DNA of 37,954 nucleotides from JANWWM01 sp046719715 (GCA_046719715.1 JBDNCJ010000027.1:1-37954), one strand, 5' to 3'; positions 7,215 to 15,198 are shown, numbered from the stretch's first letter. Notes: generated from the sequence alone by a model not told the origin. A program made the numbers and translations.

Positions 7215-8036
7215 ATGACCGACTTAAAAAAATCCATCAACGAAGCCCTCGAGTTCATTCGCACCAAAACCAAAGACGATTATCCCATCGGCATCATTCT
7301 CGGAACAGGCTTGGGCGGACTCGGCAGAGAAATCACCGCCGAACTTGTGCTCGACTACGATTCGATTCCGCACTTCCCCGTCTCAACTGTTGAATCGCAT
7401 CACGGCAAACTTATCTTCGGCACGCTTAGCGGCAAAAAGGTTGTCGCCATGCAAGGACGCTTCCACTACTACGAAGGCTACTCAATGCAACAAATCACCT
7501 TTCCCGTGCGCGTGATGAAGTTTCTCGGCGTCAAAACGCTTTGCATCTCGAATGCGTGCGGCTGTGTGAATCCACTGTATCGCAAAGGCGACATTATGAT
7601 TATCGACGACCACATCAATTTTCTTGGCTCTAATCCACTGATTGGACCGAACGATGACAGCATCGGACCGCGCTTTCCCGACATGAGCCAACCCTATTCG
7701 CAACGCCTCATCAAACTTGCCGAAGAATCAGCGTTGGAACTCAAACTCAAAGTTCAAAAAGGCGTTTATATCGCTATGCCCGGCTCTATGCTGGAAACGC
7801 GTGCGGAGTATCGAATGGCGCGCGTGCTTGGGGCAGATGTTGTGGGCATGTCGACCGTTCCCGAAGTGATTGCCGCCGTGCATCAAGGCACGGAAGTTCT
7901 GGGCATTTCTATCATCACGGACGAATGTTTTCCCGAAAGTTTGAAGCCAGTCGACATTAAAGATATTCTCGCTGTTGCCGCTGAAGCCGAACCGAAAATG
8001 ACCGCAATTTTCAAGCGCGTGATTGAAAAACTTTAA
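7215..8036 (+). CDS. Purine nucleoside phosphorylase (trimeric family) with altered base site
   Basis: Phosphorolyses purine nucleosides to base and (deoxy)ribose 1-phosphate. The 273-residue protein aligns over its whole length with the trimeric PNP/MTAP family: LGTGLGG, ESHHGKL (His62 = human His64), MQGRFHYYEGY (Arg82, His84, Tyr86), GPNDD, LETRAE (Glu194 = human Glu201) and GMSTVPEVI (Met212, Ser213). Three base- or sugar-contact positions differ from human PNP: Asn243 becomes Asp236 (in ITDECFPE), Phe200 becomes Leu193 and His257 becomes Ile248. The NAAGG segment reads NACGC (Cys115, Cys117). Asn243-to-Asp is known to let human PNP use adenosine, so specificity for inosine or guanosine should not be assumed. 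It is 10 bases from ppk and probably cotranscribed with it. Confidence 0.92.
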   Translation: MTDLKKSINEALEFIRTKTKDDYPIGIILGTGLGGLGREITAELVLDYDSIPHFPVSTVESHHGKLIFGTLSGKKVVAMQGRFHYYEGYSMQQITFPVRVMKFLGVKTLCISNACGCVNPLYRKGDIMIIDDHINFLGSNPLIGPNDDSIGPRFPDMSQPYSQRLIKLAEESALELKLKVQKGVYIAMPGSMLETRAEYRMARVLGADVVGMSTVPEVIAAVHQGTEVLGISIITDECFPESLKPVDIKDILAVAAEAEPKMTAIFKRVIEKL

Positions 8037-8061
8037 TTAACACTCATGAAAAGCACTGACC

Positions 8062-8292
8062 ATGACTGAACTCCATATCGTGGTAAAAGACGAGACCGCT
8101 CATTTTTTGAAAAGTTATGCAGAGCGAGAGCATATCACCATTTCTGAAATTCTTGAAAAGGTCGCCGACGCCATTGAATCAATTGAACATTCTTCAATTC
8201 ATCAGACTGTTCAAGCCTTGACAGGCATTTCGCATGCGGACGTTCAAGCCAGAGATGCCTTTTATCAATATCTCTCTGATAAGCATCAATGA
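8062..8292 (+). CDS. Antitoxin, DUF6364-like, of a PIN toxin pair
   Basis: A 76-residue protein that resembles ribbon-helix-helix antitoxins of the DUF6364 type: an N-terminal strand (TELHIVVKDETAHFLK), then two helices around the turn EREHITISEILEKVADAIE. The C-terminal half would be the toxin-neutralising tail. Its stop overlaps the start of the PIN toxin gene by four bases (ATGA), the usual antitoxin-first arrangement of VapBC-like modules. Such antitoxins repress their own promoter when bound to toxin. It appears intact although the toxin is frameshifted. It sits 25 bases after the PNP gene, so it may be expressed by readthrough. Confidence 0.7.
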   Translation: MTELHIVVKDETAHFLKSYAEREHITISEILEKVADAIESIEHSSIHQTVQALTGISHADVQARDAFYQYLSDKHQ

Positions 8293-8713
8293 ATGTTCTT
8301 ATTGACTTAAACGTATTGCTTGATGTTTTCCAGAAGAGAGAACCTCACTACCGTTCCTCTGCGCTCGTGCTCTCAAAGTCGTTAGAGGGATTTTTTATCG
8401 CGCTCATTCCTGCTCATGCCTTGACGACCTTACATTATCTTGTCTCAAAAAGTAGCGGCGTGGTTAAAGCAAACGAGGCTATAGACATCATGTTAATGAT
8501 TTTACAGTTGCTCCAATTTCACAAACAACATTTCGCCGGGCTCGTGAACTCAATGCTGTTGATTTTGAGGATTCTGTGGTGATGGCTCTTGCAGAAGAGA
8601 TGAATTGCCGATATATCATAACACGCAATAGCAAAGATTTTTTGAAATCGGCAGTCCGAACACTCTCTCCAAGCGAGTTTCTGATTCAACTTGCATTATC
8701 AAAGCCATCTTGA
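8289..8713 (+). pseudogene. PIN-domain toxin (VapC-like), frameshifted
   Basis: The first frame (8289-8582) starts as a PIN RNase: MNVLIDLNVLLDVFQKRE with Asp6 and Asp12, then EGFFIALIPAHALTTLHYLV and NEAID. It then runs into unrelated residues and stops at 8582. The -1 frame continues the same domain: DFTVAPISQTTFRRAREL, VDFEDSVVMALAEE, IITRNSKDFLKS and LSPSEFL, ending at the TGA at 8711-8713. One missing base near 8491-8503, for example an A in GTTAATG, would restore a normal protein of about 141 residues. All expected acidic residues survive, so the break is recent or a sequencing or assembly error. An intact toxin would cleave RNA and be held inactive by the upstream antitoxin. I see no sign of a programmed frameshift. 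Confidence 0.82.
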
Positions 8714-8811
8714 ACCGATATTTTTTCTATTTTAATTGTTTGTCTTCTCCTCTGATATTGGAACACTCATCATCTTTGCACATTTTTTACGCTCGCTTGG
8801 TTTTAGGATTG

Positions 8812-8819
8812 TATCTTCG
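8812..8819 (+). promoter_or_regulatory. Candidate -7 element TATCTTCG upstream of obg
   Basis: TATCTTCG matches the Bacteroidota -7 consensus TAnnTTTG at all but one position and lies 44 bp before the obg GTG. No TTG is at the expected distance upstream, only a T-run (8784-8788). The same octamer occurs before two other genes in the window. Confidence 0.3.
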
Positions 8820-8863
8820 AAACAACACTTGATTTTTCATTCAGCCGATTTGCAATTACACTT

Positions 8864-9838
8864 GTGTTCATAGATAGTGCCAAAATTCACGTTAAAGCCG
8901 GCGACGGCGGCAACGGCGTGATTTCATTTCGTAGAGAGAAATATGTGCCGAAAGGCGGTCCTGACGGCGGCGACGGCGGCAATGGTGGCAATGTTTATCT
9001 CGTTGCCGATAGAAATTTGACCACCTTGCTCGACTTCCGCTATGCGCATCACTACAAAGCCGAGCGCGGCGCACACGGACAAGGTGCGCGCAAATCTGGC
9101 TTATCGGGCAACGACATCGTCATTAAAGTCCCGTGTGGCACACTCATCAAAGATGCCGATACCGGCGAAGTGATTGCTGACTTGACCGAACACGGCGCCA
9201 AAACCCTCGTTGCCAAAGGCGGAAAAGGCGGCAGAGGAAATCAACACTTCGCGACGCCGACGAACCGCGCCCCGCGCCACGCCGAACCCGGTCAGCCCGG
9301 CGAAGAACGCACGCTCGAGCTCGAACTCAAACTCCTTGCCGATGTCGGACTTGTCGGCTTTCCCAACGCAGGCAAATCGACCTTGATTTCCGTCTTGAGC
9401 GCAGCGAAACCCAAAATTGCTGACTACCCCTTCACCACGCTCGAACCCAATCTCGGCATCGTGCACTATCAAGACTACAAAGGCTTTGTTATGGCAGATA
9501 TTCCGGGCATCATCGAAGGGGCTTCCGAAGGCAAAGGCTTAGGCTTGAAATTCCTCAAACACATCGAGCGCACGAAGGTCTTAGCGATTCTTCTTCCTGC
9601 AGACAGCGCTGACCTTAAACATCAATACCAAATTCTGACCGCTGAACTCAAAAAATTTAGTCCCACCTTAGCCGCAAAGCCGAAAGTCGTGGTGATTTCA
9701 AAAATGGACATTGCGCCCGAAGGCTTCGTGCTACCGAAGTTTCGCGGTGTCAAAGTTGTTCCGATTTCCAGCGTCGCCCAATACGGATTAGATAGACTTA
9801 AAGAACTTCTTTGGGAAACCATTCATACCTCAACATGA
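8864..9838 (+). CDS. obg: GTPase Obg (CgtA), ribosome assembly
   Basis: Obg is an essential GTPase that acts on the 50S subunit during assembly and links growth to nucleotide levels. The start is the GTG at 8864. Residues 1-158 are the glycine-rich Obg fold (KAGDGGNGVISFRREKYVPK, then GPDGGDGGNGGNVYL). The G domain follows, with G1 GFPNAGKST (166-174), the switch PFTT (189-192), G3 DIPG (212-215), G4 as SKMD (279-282) rather than NKxD, and G5 SSV. At 324 residues it ends after the G domain and lacks the C-terminal OCT extension of some relatives, as is normal for this phylum. The stop overlaps the HPr start (ATGA), implying coupled translation. Confidence 0.96.
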   Translation: MFIDSAKIHVKAGDGGNGVISFRREKYVPKGGPDGGDGGNGGNVYLVADRNLTTLLDFRYAHHYKAERGAHGQGARKSGLSGNDIVIKVPCGTLIKDADTGEVIADLTEHGAKTLVAKGGKGGRGNQHFATPTNRAPRHAEPGQPGEERTLELELKLLADVGLVGFPNAGKSTLISVLSAAKPKIADYPFTTLEPNLGIVHYQDYKGFVMADIPGIIEGASEGKGLGLKFLKHIERTKVLAILLPADSADLKHQYQILTAELKKFSPTLAAKPKVVVISKMDIAPEGFVLPKFRGVKVVPISSVAQYGLDRLKELLWETIHTST

Positions 9839-10101
9839 TTACTCGCGAAGTTACCATTATCAATAAAGCCGGTTTGCATACGCGCCCTGCCGCGGCACTC
9901 GTTAAAACCGCCTCAAAGTTCAAATCCGATTTCTTCATCGAAAAAGACGGCATTGAAGTCAATGCCAAATCCATCATCAGCGTCATGATGCTCGCCGCGC
10001 CCAAAGGCACCAAACTCAAACTCCGTTTCAACGGTGTCGATGAAGAAGATTCGGCACGTGAAGTCATTAAACTCTTTGAAGATGGATTCGGTGAAGTTTG
10101 A
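9835..10101 (+). CDS. ptsH: HPr phosphocarrier protein
   Basis: HPr is the small phosphocarrier of the phosphotransferase system. The start is ATG 9835, overlapping the obg stop, giving 88 residues. The active-site segment NKAGLHTRPAA carries His15 and Arg17. The regulatory site AKSIISVMML carries Ser46, the residue phosphorylated by HPr kinase. Both phosphorylation sites are therefore intact. No EI, EII or HPr kinase gene lies in the window. In bacteria of this group HPr often serves regulation rather than sugar uptake, so a signalling role is plausible but inferred. argH follows after 45 bases. Confidence 0.93.
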   Translation: MITREVTIINKAGLHTRPAAALVKTASKFKSDFFIEKDGIEVNAKSIISVMMLAAPKGTKLKLRFNGVDEEDSAREVIKLFEDGFGEV

Positions 10102-10146
10102 CTCGAAGATGTATTTTCAAGTTCAAACGCTATCCGCAGTTGACAA

Positions 10147-11562
10147 ATGAGTAACACCAAAAAACACACTCCCAAACAGAAAGCCAATCAAAAACTTTGG
10201 GGCGGCAGATTCAAAGAAGAATTGAACGCACTCGCCTTTGACTTCTCCAAGTCCATTCACATCGACAAGCGGCTTTATCGCGAAGACATTGCAGGCAGTT
10301 TAGCCCATGTCGAGATGCTGGCGCAACGCGGCATTCTCGCGCCATCGGAAGCAAACCAAATCGGACGCGGCTTGCGCGAAATTGAAAAAGAAATCGAGGA
10401 AGGCATCTTCAACTTCGAGAACGGTCAGGAAGACATTCACATGGCGATTGAACAGCGACTCCATGAAAAAATCGGAAGCGTGGCGGGCAAATTGCACACG
10501 GCGCGTAGTCGCAACGACCAAATCGCCACCGACGAGCGGCTTTGGCTTCGCGGAGCGATTGAGACGATTTCACATAGTTTGCAGACACTTCAACGCGCCT
10601 TGCTTGAACAAAGTCAAAGACATTTTGGCGCAGTGATGCCCGGCTACACACACTTGCAACGCGCTCAACCCATTTTGCTCTCGCATCATCTTCTCGCCTA
10701 CATTGAGATGTTTGAGCGCGATAAGTCGCGCTTCCACGACGCGCTCTCACGAATAAACTTCTCGCCACTTGGCGCGGCGGCACTTGGCGGCACTCCCATT
10801 CCGATTGACCGCCGTAAAACCGCGAAAACATTGGGCTTTTCAGACATTCTTGAAAACAGCATCGACGCCGTCAGCGACCGCGATTACATCATCGAGTTTA
10901 TTTCCGCTTGTGCCATTACCGCCATGCATCTTTCGCGCCTTGCCGAAGAGTGGGTGCTGTGGTCGTCGCAAGAGTTTCGCTTTATCACCATCGGCGACGC
11001 TTTCACAACAGGCAGTAGCATCATGCCGCAGAAAAAAAATCCCGACATGGCGGAACTCGTGCGCGGCAAAACGGGCAAAATCTACGGCGCATTGATAAAC
11101 ATTCTCACCACGATGAAAGGCTTGCCACTCGCTTACAATCGCGATATGCAGGAAGATAAATCTCCAATGTTCGACGCCTTTGATACTACCAAGCAAAGTT
11201 TGGAAATTTTTGCGGCGATGATTTACGCCACCGAATTTCATATCAACGAAATGCGCAATGCTGTTTTCCGCGATTTCTCAACGGCAACCGAACTTGCCGA
11301 TTACCTTGTGCGCAAAGGCGTAGCATTTCGCGAGGCGCACGAGATTGTCGGGAAGGTTGTCGCCCACTGCGCCGAAAATCACCTTCTCTTATCCGACTTG
11401 CAGTTGAAAGCCTTGCACAATTTTTCTCCGGCGTTCGACGCCGACGTCTTCGAGTTTCTTAATCCCGAAAAATCGCCCGCACGCAAGAAGTCGGCAGGTA
11501 GCACCTCACCTAAGGAAGTGATGAAGCAACTCTCGAAGTGGAAACGATTGCTGAACGCATAA
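10147..11562 (+). CDS. argH: Argininosuccinate lyase
   Basis: Splits argininosuccinate into arginine and fumarate, the last step of arginine synthesis. The 471-residue protein has a short lysine-rich lead (MSNTKKHTPKQKANQK) before the conserved KLWGGRF. Superfamily regions are clear: TARSRNDQIATD, PGYTHLQRAQPI with the catalytic histidine, and the signature GSSIMPQKKNPD from residue 289, which holds the catalytic serine. LPLAYNRDMQEDK and the C-terminal SPKEVMKQL are also typical. The C-terminal region (NPEKSPARKKSAGSTSP) is a little longer than average. Its neighbour argD belongs to the same pathway, and the two form a small arginine cluster. Confidence 0.95.
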   Translation: MSNTKKHTPKQKANQKLWGGRFKEELNALAFDFSKSIHIDKRLYREDIAGSLAHVEMLAQRGILAPSEANQIGRGLREIEKEIEEGIFNFENGQEDIHMAIEQRLHEKIGSVAGKLHTARSRNDQIATDERLWLRGAIETISHSLQTLQRALLEQSQRHFGAVMPGYTHLQRAQPILLSHHLLAYIEMFERDKSRFHDALSRINFSPLGAAALGGTPIPIDRRKTAKTLGFSDILENSIDAVSDRDYIIEFISACAITAMHLSRLAEEWVLWSSQEFRFITIGDAFTTGSSIMPQKKNPDMAELVRGKTGKIYGALINILTTMKGLPLAYNRDMQEDKSPMFDAFDTTKQSLEIFAAMIYATEFHINEMRNAVFRDFSTATELADYLVRKGVAFREAHEIVGKVVAHCAENHLLLSDLQLKALHNFSPAFDADVFEFLNPEKSPARKKSAGSTSPKEVMKQLSKWKRLLNA

Positions 11563-11639
11563 CGCTTGCCATCGCTGTTGACTTTTCACATGAAAATCTC
11601 GTTCTTGCGTTTTCACTTTCGAACTAAACCATCAGCCAG

Positions 11640-12854
11640 ATGAACGCAACGCTTCTTGAACAACCGCTCACGCTTGAAAGAGAAAGCGAACTTTTCTTTC
11701 ACACCTACGCCCGTTTGCCGATTGATATTTCGCACGGCGAAGGCAATTACCTTTTTGCCAAAGACGGACGCAAATACCTTGACCTGATTGCCGGCATTGG
11801 CGTCAATGCCTTAGGCTACGGCAACGAGCGTGTACTTCGTGCTATTACAGAGCAAGCTAAAAAGGTCATTCACACCTCGAACCTTTTTATGCTCGAACCG
11901 CAGTTCAAACTGGCTGAAAAATTGCTCGCGCTTACAGGGTTTTCAAAAGTCTTCTTTTGCAACAGCGGCGCCGAAGCCAACGAAGGCGCCATGAAACTCG
12001 CGCGCAAATGGGCATCGCAATTTTCGCCTGAAAAAAAACAACTGCTCTCGCTCACCAACGGCTTTCACGGCAGAACCTACGGCGCCGTCACGCTCACCGC
12101 CAAAGCCAAATATCACGAAGGCTTCGAGCCGCTCCTTCCCGAAACAGGATACATCACGTTTAACGATGTTGAGGATTTAGAACGAAAAGTCTCGGATAAA
12201 ACCGCCGCTGTATTTGTTGAATATGTGCAAGGCGAAGGCGGCATTTGCGGACTTTCAGAGGCGTTTCTCACTCGGTTGGACGAACTTCGCGCCAAACATG
12301 AGTTTCTCATCGTCGCTGACGAAGTGCAGGCAGGCGTCGGCAGGACGGGCAAGTTTTTCAGTTATGAACACTTCGGCGTTTTGCCTGATGTGATTTGTGC
12401 CGCAAAGCCTATCGGCGGTGGCTTGCCGCTTGGCGCAATTATCGGCAATGCGCGTGTTGCTGATGCGTTCAGCAAAGGCGTTCACGGCACCACATTCGGC
12501 GGCAATCCCGTTGCTTGCGCCGCCGGACTTGCGCTCATCGAGGAACTCGAGGAAAAAAATCTGTTGAGCCACGCAACCGAACTCGGCGCACAGTTCAAAA
12601 CGGAACTGCTTAAACTCTCGCGCAAACACATTCAACTTCGTGCCGTGCGTCAATACGGCTTGATGATTGGCATTTCAACATCGCGCGATGCGAGTTACTA
12701 TGTGCCGAAGATGCTTGAAAAAGGAATTATCATTAACGCCACCAATACCAACGTCATTCGGCTTTTGCCGCCGCTCACGCTTACGGCGTCGGACATGCAC
12801 CTCGCGATTGAAGTCTTTGACGAAATTTTCAGCAAAGAGTGGCTTTCGCCGTGA
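11640..12854 (+). CDS. argD: Acetylornithine aminotransferase
   Basis: PLP-dependent class III aminotransferase that makes N-acetylornithine (or succinylornithine in other contexts) from its semialdehyde; cytoplasmic. The 404-residue protein shows DLIAGIGVNALGYGN, the phosphate-binding FCNSGAEANEGAMKLAR, NGFHGRTYGA, the acidic pair in LIVADEVQAGVGRTG, and the Schiff-base lysine Lys256 in CAAKPIGGGLPLGA. HGTTFGGNPVACAAGLA completes the site. The family's usual AKGLGGG is AKPIGGG here, a mild variant. ArgD fits better than ornithine or GABA aminotransferase because argH is adjacent and the length matches; a wider substrate range cannot be excluded. It converges with coaD, with only 12 bases between stops and no visible terminator. 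Confidence 0.9.
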   Translation: MNATLLEQPLTLERESELFFHTYARLPIDISHGEGNYLFAKDGRKYLDLIAGIGVNALGYGNERVLRAITEQAKKVIHTSNLFMLEPQFKLAEKLLALTGFSKVFFCNSGAEANEGAMKLARKWASQFSPEKKQLLSLTNGFHGRTYGAVTLTAKAKYHEGFEPLLPETGYITFNDVEDLERKVSDKTAAVFVEYVQGEGGICGLSEAFLTRLDELRAKHEFLIVADEVQAGVGRTGKFFSYEHFGVLPDVICAAKPIGGGLPLGAIIGNARVADAFSKGVHGTTFGGNPVACAAGLALIEELEEKNLLSHATELGAQFKTELLKLSRKHIQLRAVRQYGLMIGISTSRDASYYVPKMLEKGIIINATNTNVIRLLPPLTLTASDMHLAIEVFDEIFSKEWLSP

Positions 12855-12866
12855 GTTTTCTTACGA

Positions 12867-13349
12867 TTACCGCCCAATGCGTGCTTTCAATCGCTTCAAG
12901 ACGGGTTCAGGCACAAAGTCCGATACATCGCCGCCCAACGCCGCAACCTCGCGAATGATGGACGACGTGAGGTAAGTGTATTTTTCATTCGGCATTAAAA
13001 AGACCGTCGTAATGTCGGGGCAAAGATGCCGATTCATCAAAGCGATTTGAAACTCATATTCAAAATCTGCCACCTGACGCAAGCCGCGAATAATGGCGAC
13101 CGCCTCTTTTTGACGCGCATAGTCAATCAGCAATCCCGATTGAAGCGTATCGACCTTCACCGACACACAATGCGCAACGCTTTCTTTTATCATCTCCGCA
13201 CGCTCTTCTGCCGAAAACATCGGCTTCTTTTGCGAATTGACCGCAACGGCGATGATGATTTCATCGAAGATGTTGCTCGCTCGCTCTAAAATATCGATGT
13301 GTCCGTTGGTGAAGGGGTCAAATGTTCCGGGATAAATGGCTCGCTTCAT
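12867..13349 (-). CDS. coaD: Phosphopantetheine adenylyltransferase
   Basis: Transfers AMP from ATP to 4'-phosphopantetheine, giving dephospho-CoA, the penultimate step of CoA synthesis. I place the start at the ATG at 13349 (160 aa, the normal length). The open frame extends upstream to 13427, but that part is not family-like. The nucleotidyltransferase signatures are present: YPGTFDPFTNGHIDI with the TNGH motif, IAVAVNSQKKPMFSAEER, RGLRQVADFEYEFQIALMNR and TSSIIREVA near the C-terminus. The upstream region is shared with the divergent small membrane protein gene. Confidence 0.95.
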   Translation of the reverse strand: MKRAIYPGTFDPFTNGHIDILERASNIFDEIIIAVAVNSQKKPMFSAEERAEMIKESVAHCVSVKVDTLQSGLLIDYARQKEAVAIIRGLRQVADFEYEFQIALMNRHLCPDITTVFLMPNEKYTYLTSSIIREVAALGGDVSDFVPEPVLKRLKARIGR

Positions 13350-13371
13350 CGTTGTTTCGTTTTTTGGACGG

Positions 13372-13402
13372 TTGACTTTCTTCATCGCCGCGCTTATCTT
13401 CG
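13372..13402 (+). promoter_or_regulatory. Candidate promoter TTG-N20-TATCTTCG
   Basis: TTG (13372-13374) is followed after exactly 20 bases by TATCTTCG (13395-13402). This resembles the Bacteroidota TTTG-N19-TAnnTTTG promoter and lies 56 bp before the gene at 13459. The identical layout is found before wza. Confidence 0.4.
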
Positions 13403-13458
13403 CTTTTCTAAATTCAACCTCAACCACAACTTTCTCACAACGCTCACGGAGGTAAATT

Positions 13459-13845
13459 ATGCAATCTCATGAAGTTATCTCACAAGAAAACAGAGACGCG
13501 GCATTGCGCGACGAACTTCGCCAGATGATTAAAGCGGACTTAAACCGCCACCTTCAGTTCTTGAAAGTCAGCCCGATTCGCCGCGTTCCGCCGAAAGATT
13601 TATCGATGGACGTGGCTTGGATTGATGGAAAACTCAAACTCGCAAAATGGATTCAAGTTATCTCGCTGGGTCTTCTTTTAGCGTTTTTTGTAGCAATGTT
13701 CGTTCTTGTTTTCGTCAAAGACACACTGGTTTTTAAGCCTTCTTATTCTTTCTCTATTTTTTTTGCCACCGTTATGTTTTACTCGCTGTATGCTCAATGG
13801 AATAAAATCGAGAGTTTGCTGAAACTTCTGCGCAAGTTGGTTTAG
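13459..13845 (+). CDS. Hypothetical small membrane protein, two helices
   Basis: No family recognised. A 128-residue protein with a charged cytoplasmic N-terminus (about 1-70; helical EVISQENRDAALRDELRQMI and RVPPKDLSMD). Two hydrophobic segments follow, about 72-93 (WIQVISLGLLLAFFVAMFVL) and 100-115 (FSIFFATVMFYSL), then a short basic amphipathic tail (ESLLKLLRKLV). The start is well supported by the clearest Shine-Dalgarno I noticed in the window, GGAGG eight bases before the ATG, and by the candidate promoter at 13372-13402. It is divergent from coaD and convergent with the TPR gene, so it is a single-gene unit. Confidence 0.72.
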   Translation: MQSHEVISQENRDAALRDELRQMIKADLNRHLQFLKVSPIRRVPPKDLSMDVAWIDGKLKLAKWIQVISLGLLLAFFVAMFVLVFVKDTLVFKPSYSFSIFFATVMFYSLYAQWNKIESLLKLLRKLV

Positions 13846-13890
13846 CGGCGCGTTTCTGCATTTGCGGCTGGAAGATGATGACTTTTTGGG

Positions 13891-15198
13891 TTAATGTTTT
13901 TTCAGCGCGGGTCGGCGGGCTTCTTCGTAGAGCCGCTCGTACTCTTCTTCGCCGATGTCGTGCTTGATGTTTTCCAAGTATTGCGAGACGATGTGGTGAT
14001 AGTCGGAGTGAATTGATTCGAAGATGGCTTTCGCGGTGATGAAAAACTTGACGGCTTCTTTGGGCAAATCGCGCTCGTAGTAAATGCGCCCCGTGTAGAA
14101 GAGCGCGATTGCCATATTGCGCGATTGATTTTTTTTGCGATAGAGTTCGAAGGCTTCGCGATATTTTTCAACGGCTTTTGAGTGCAATCCCACCTCTTCG
14201 TGAATCATTCCAAGATGCAAGAGATTATCGGCAATTCCGCTCGTGCTATCAAGCAGTCTGCACTGTTCAATGCTTTGATTGAAGAAGTCAATCGCCTTAT
14301 CGAATTCTCCTAAATCTTGATAGAGCCTTCCGAGTTGATGCATGGTGTGCGCCATGCCTTCGGTGTCGGAGAGTTTGCGGCGCACGGCGAGGCTTTCACG
14401 GTAGTGATTGAGGGCTTTGTCATAAACGCCCCAAGTGTGATAAATGCAACCGATGCTGTGGAGAACTGCTGCGCGACTTGCGGCATTGGTCGTGTGTTCA
14501 AGATGCGCCAAGACTTCGGTATAGACTTCGTAGGCTTTTTCATACTGCTTGTCGTCGAAGTAGCTATGGGCGAGCACGAGTAGAATCGGCGCGTGCTCGA
14601 TCGAAGTGCGTCCAGCGAGTTCGCGAATTTCCTCGACTTGTTCTTCTAATCGCGCAATGCGTTTTTTGCGTATGTCCGACGTCTCTTGAAATCCCGATAC
14701 CGCTCGTTCGGCTTCAAGTTCGAAGAAATGTTCCTCCAAACGAAACTCGAAGAGATTTGAAGATACAAGTTTCCAAAACGTGGGAATCTTATCGTAGGCA
14801 AGATCGACGATGAAATTCGGAAGCCAGAAAATCACAGGAGCAGGTAAGCGCACGACGTCTTTGGCGAATTGGTCTAACAGCACAATAATGTGGTCGACGC
14901 TCGGCGACTCTTGCCCGACCGTATCGAATCCATTCACACAAATCACGTCGACCTTTTCTTTGGCGCGCTGAATTTCTCGCTCCAACTGCGGCATCACTGC
15001 AAGGCGCGGGCTGAGATAAAGTTCCCTCACCCGCACTTGTTGCTCTTCGGCTAATTGGGCGAACTGCGCAATGAGTTTGAGCCGTGTAACGGGAGAATTG
15101 ATTTTTACCAAACGAACTTCATAGCGACGAGAAACCAAATCGGCACGCACGCTTTCGAGCAATCCCTGCGTTTTTTCTTTGAATCGTGTGTGAAGCAC
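13891..15198 (-). CDS. TPR protein with degenerate NTPase-like N-terminal domain
   Basis: A 435-residue protein of unknown function. The start is a GTG at 15198, with an in-frame stop a few codons upstream and no ATG until about residue 69. Residues 1-165 form an alpha/beta domain with VRLVKINSPVTRLKLIAQFA, VDVICVNGFDTVG, VDHIIVLLDQFAKDVVRL and APVIFWLPNFIVDLAYDKIP, ending FWKLVSSNLFEFRL. From memory, this W-L-P ... F-W-x-x-x-S ... F-E-F pattern is shared with the front part of NTPase-like TPR proteins of cyanobacteria and other bacteria. No Walker A motif is present, so it probably does not hydrolyse NTP. At least five TPR units follow from about residue 200 (AVLHSIGCIYHTWGVYDKAL, HTMHQLGRLYQDLGEFDKAI). 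A scaffold or signalling role is inferred. It has no signal peptide and no obvious operon partner. Confidence 0.75.
   Translation of the reverse strand: MLHTRFKEKTQGLLESVRADLVSRRYEVRLVKINSPVTRLKLIAQFAQLAEEQQVRVRELYLSPRLAVMPQLEREIQRAKEKVDVICVNGFDTVGQESPSVDHIIVLLDQFAKDVVRLPAPVIFWLPNFIVDLAYDKIPTFWKLVSSNLFEFRLEEHFFELEAERAVSGFQETSDIRKKRIARLEEQVEEIRELAGRTSIEHAPILLVLAHSYFDDKQYEKAYEVYTEVLAHLEHTTNAASRAAVLHSIGCIYHTWGVYDKALNHYRESLAVRRKLSDTEGMAHTMHQLGRLYQDLGEFDKAIDFFNQSIEQCRLLDSTSGIADNLLHLGMIHEEVGLHSKAVEKYREAFELYRKKNQSRNMAIALFYTGRIYYERDLPKEAVKFFITAKAIFESIHSDYHHIVSQYLENIKHDIGEEEYERLYEEARRPALKKH

Noticed and set aside
8485..8515. Programmed -1 frameshift in the PIN toxin
   Set aside because: No X-XXY-YYZ slippery heptamer or strong downstream structure is seen; a simple one-base loss explains the data better.
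11583..11596. TTTTCA-CA-TGAAAA dyad upstream of argD as an arginine-repressor box
   Set aside because: A 6-bp A/T-rich dyad is expected by chance, and it does not match the ARG-box pattern I know.
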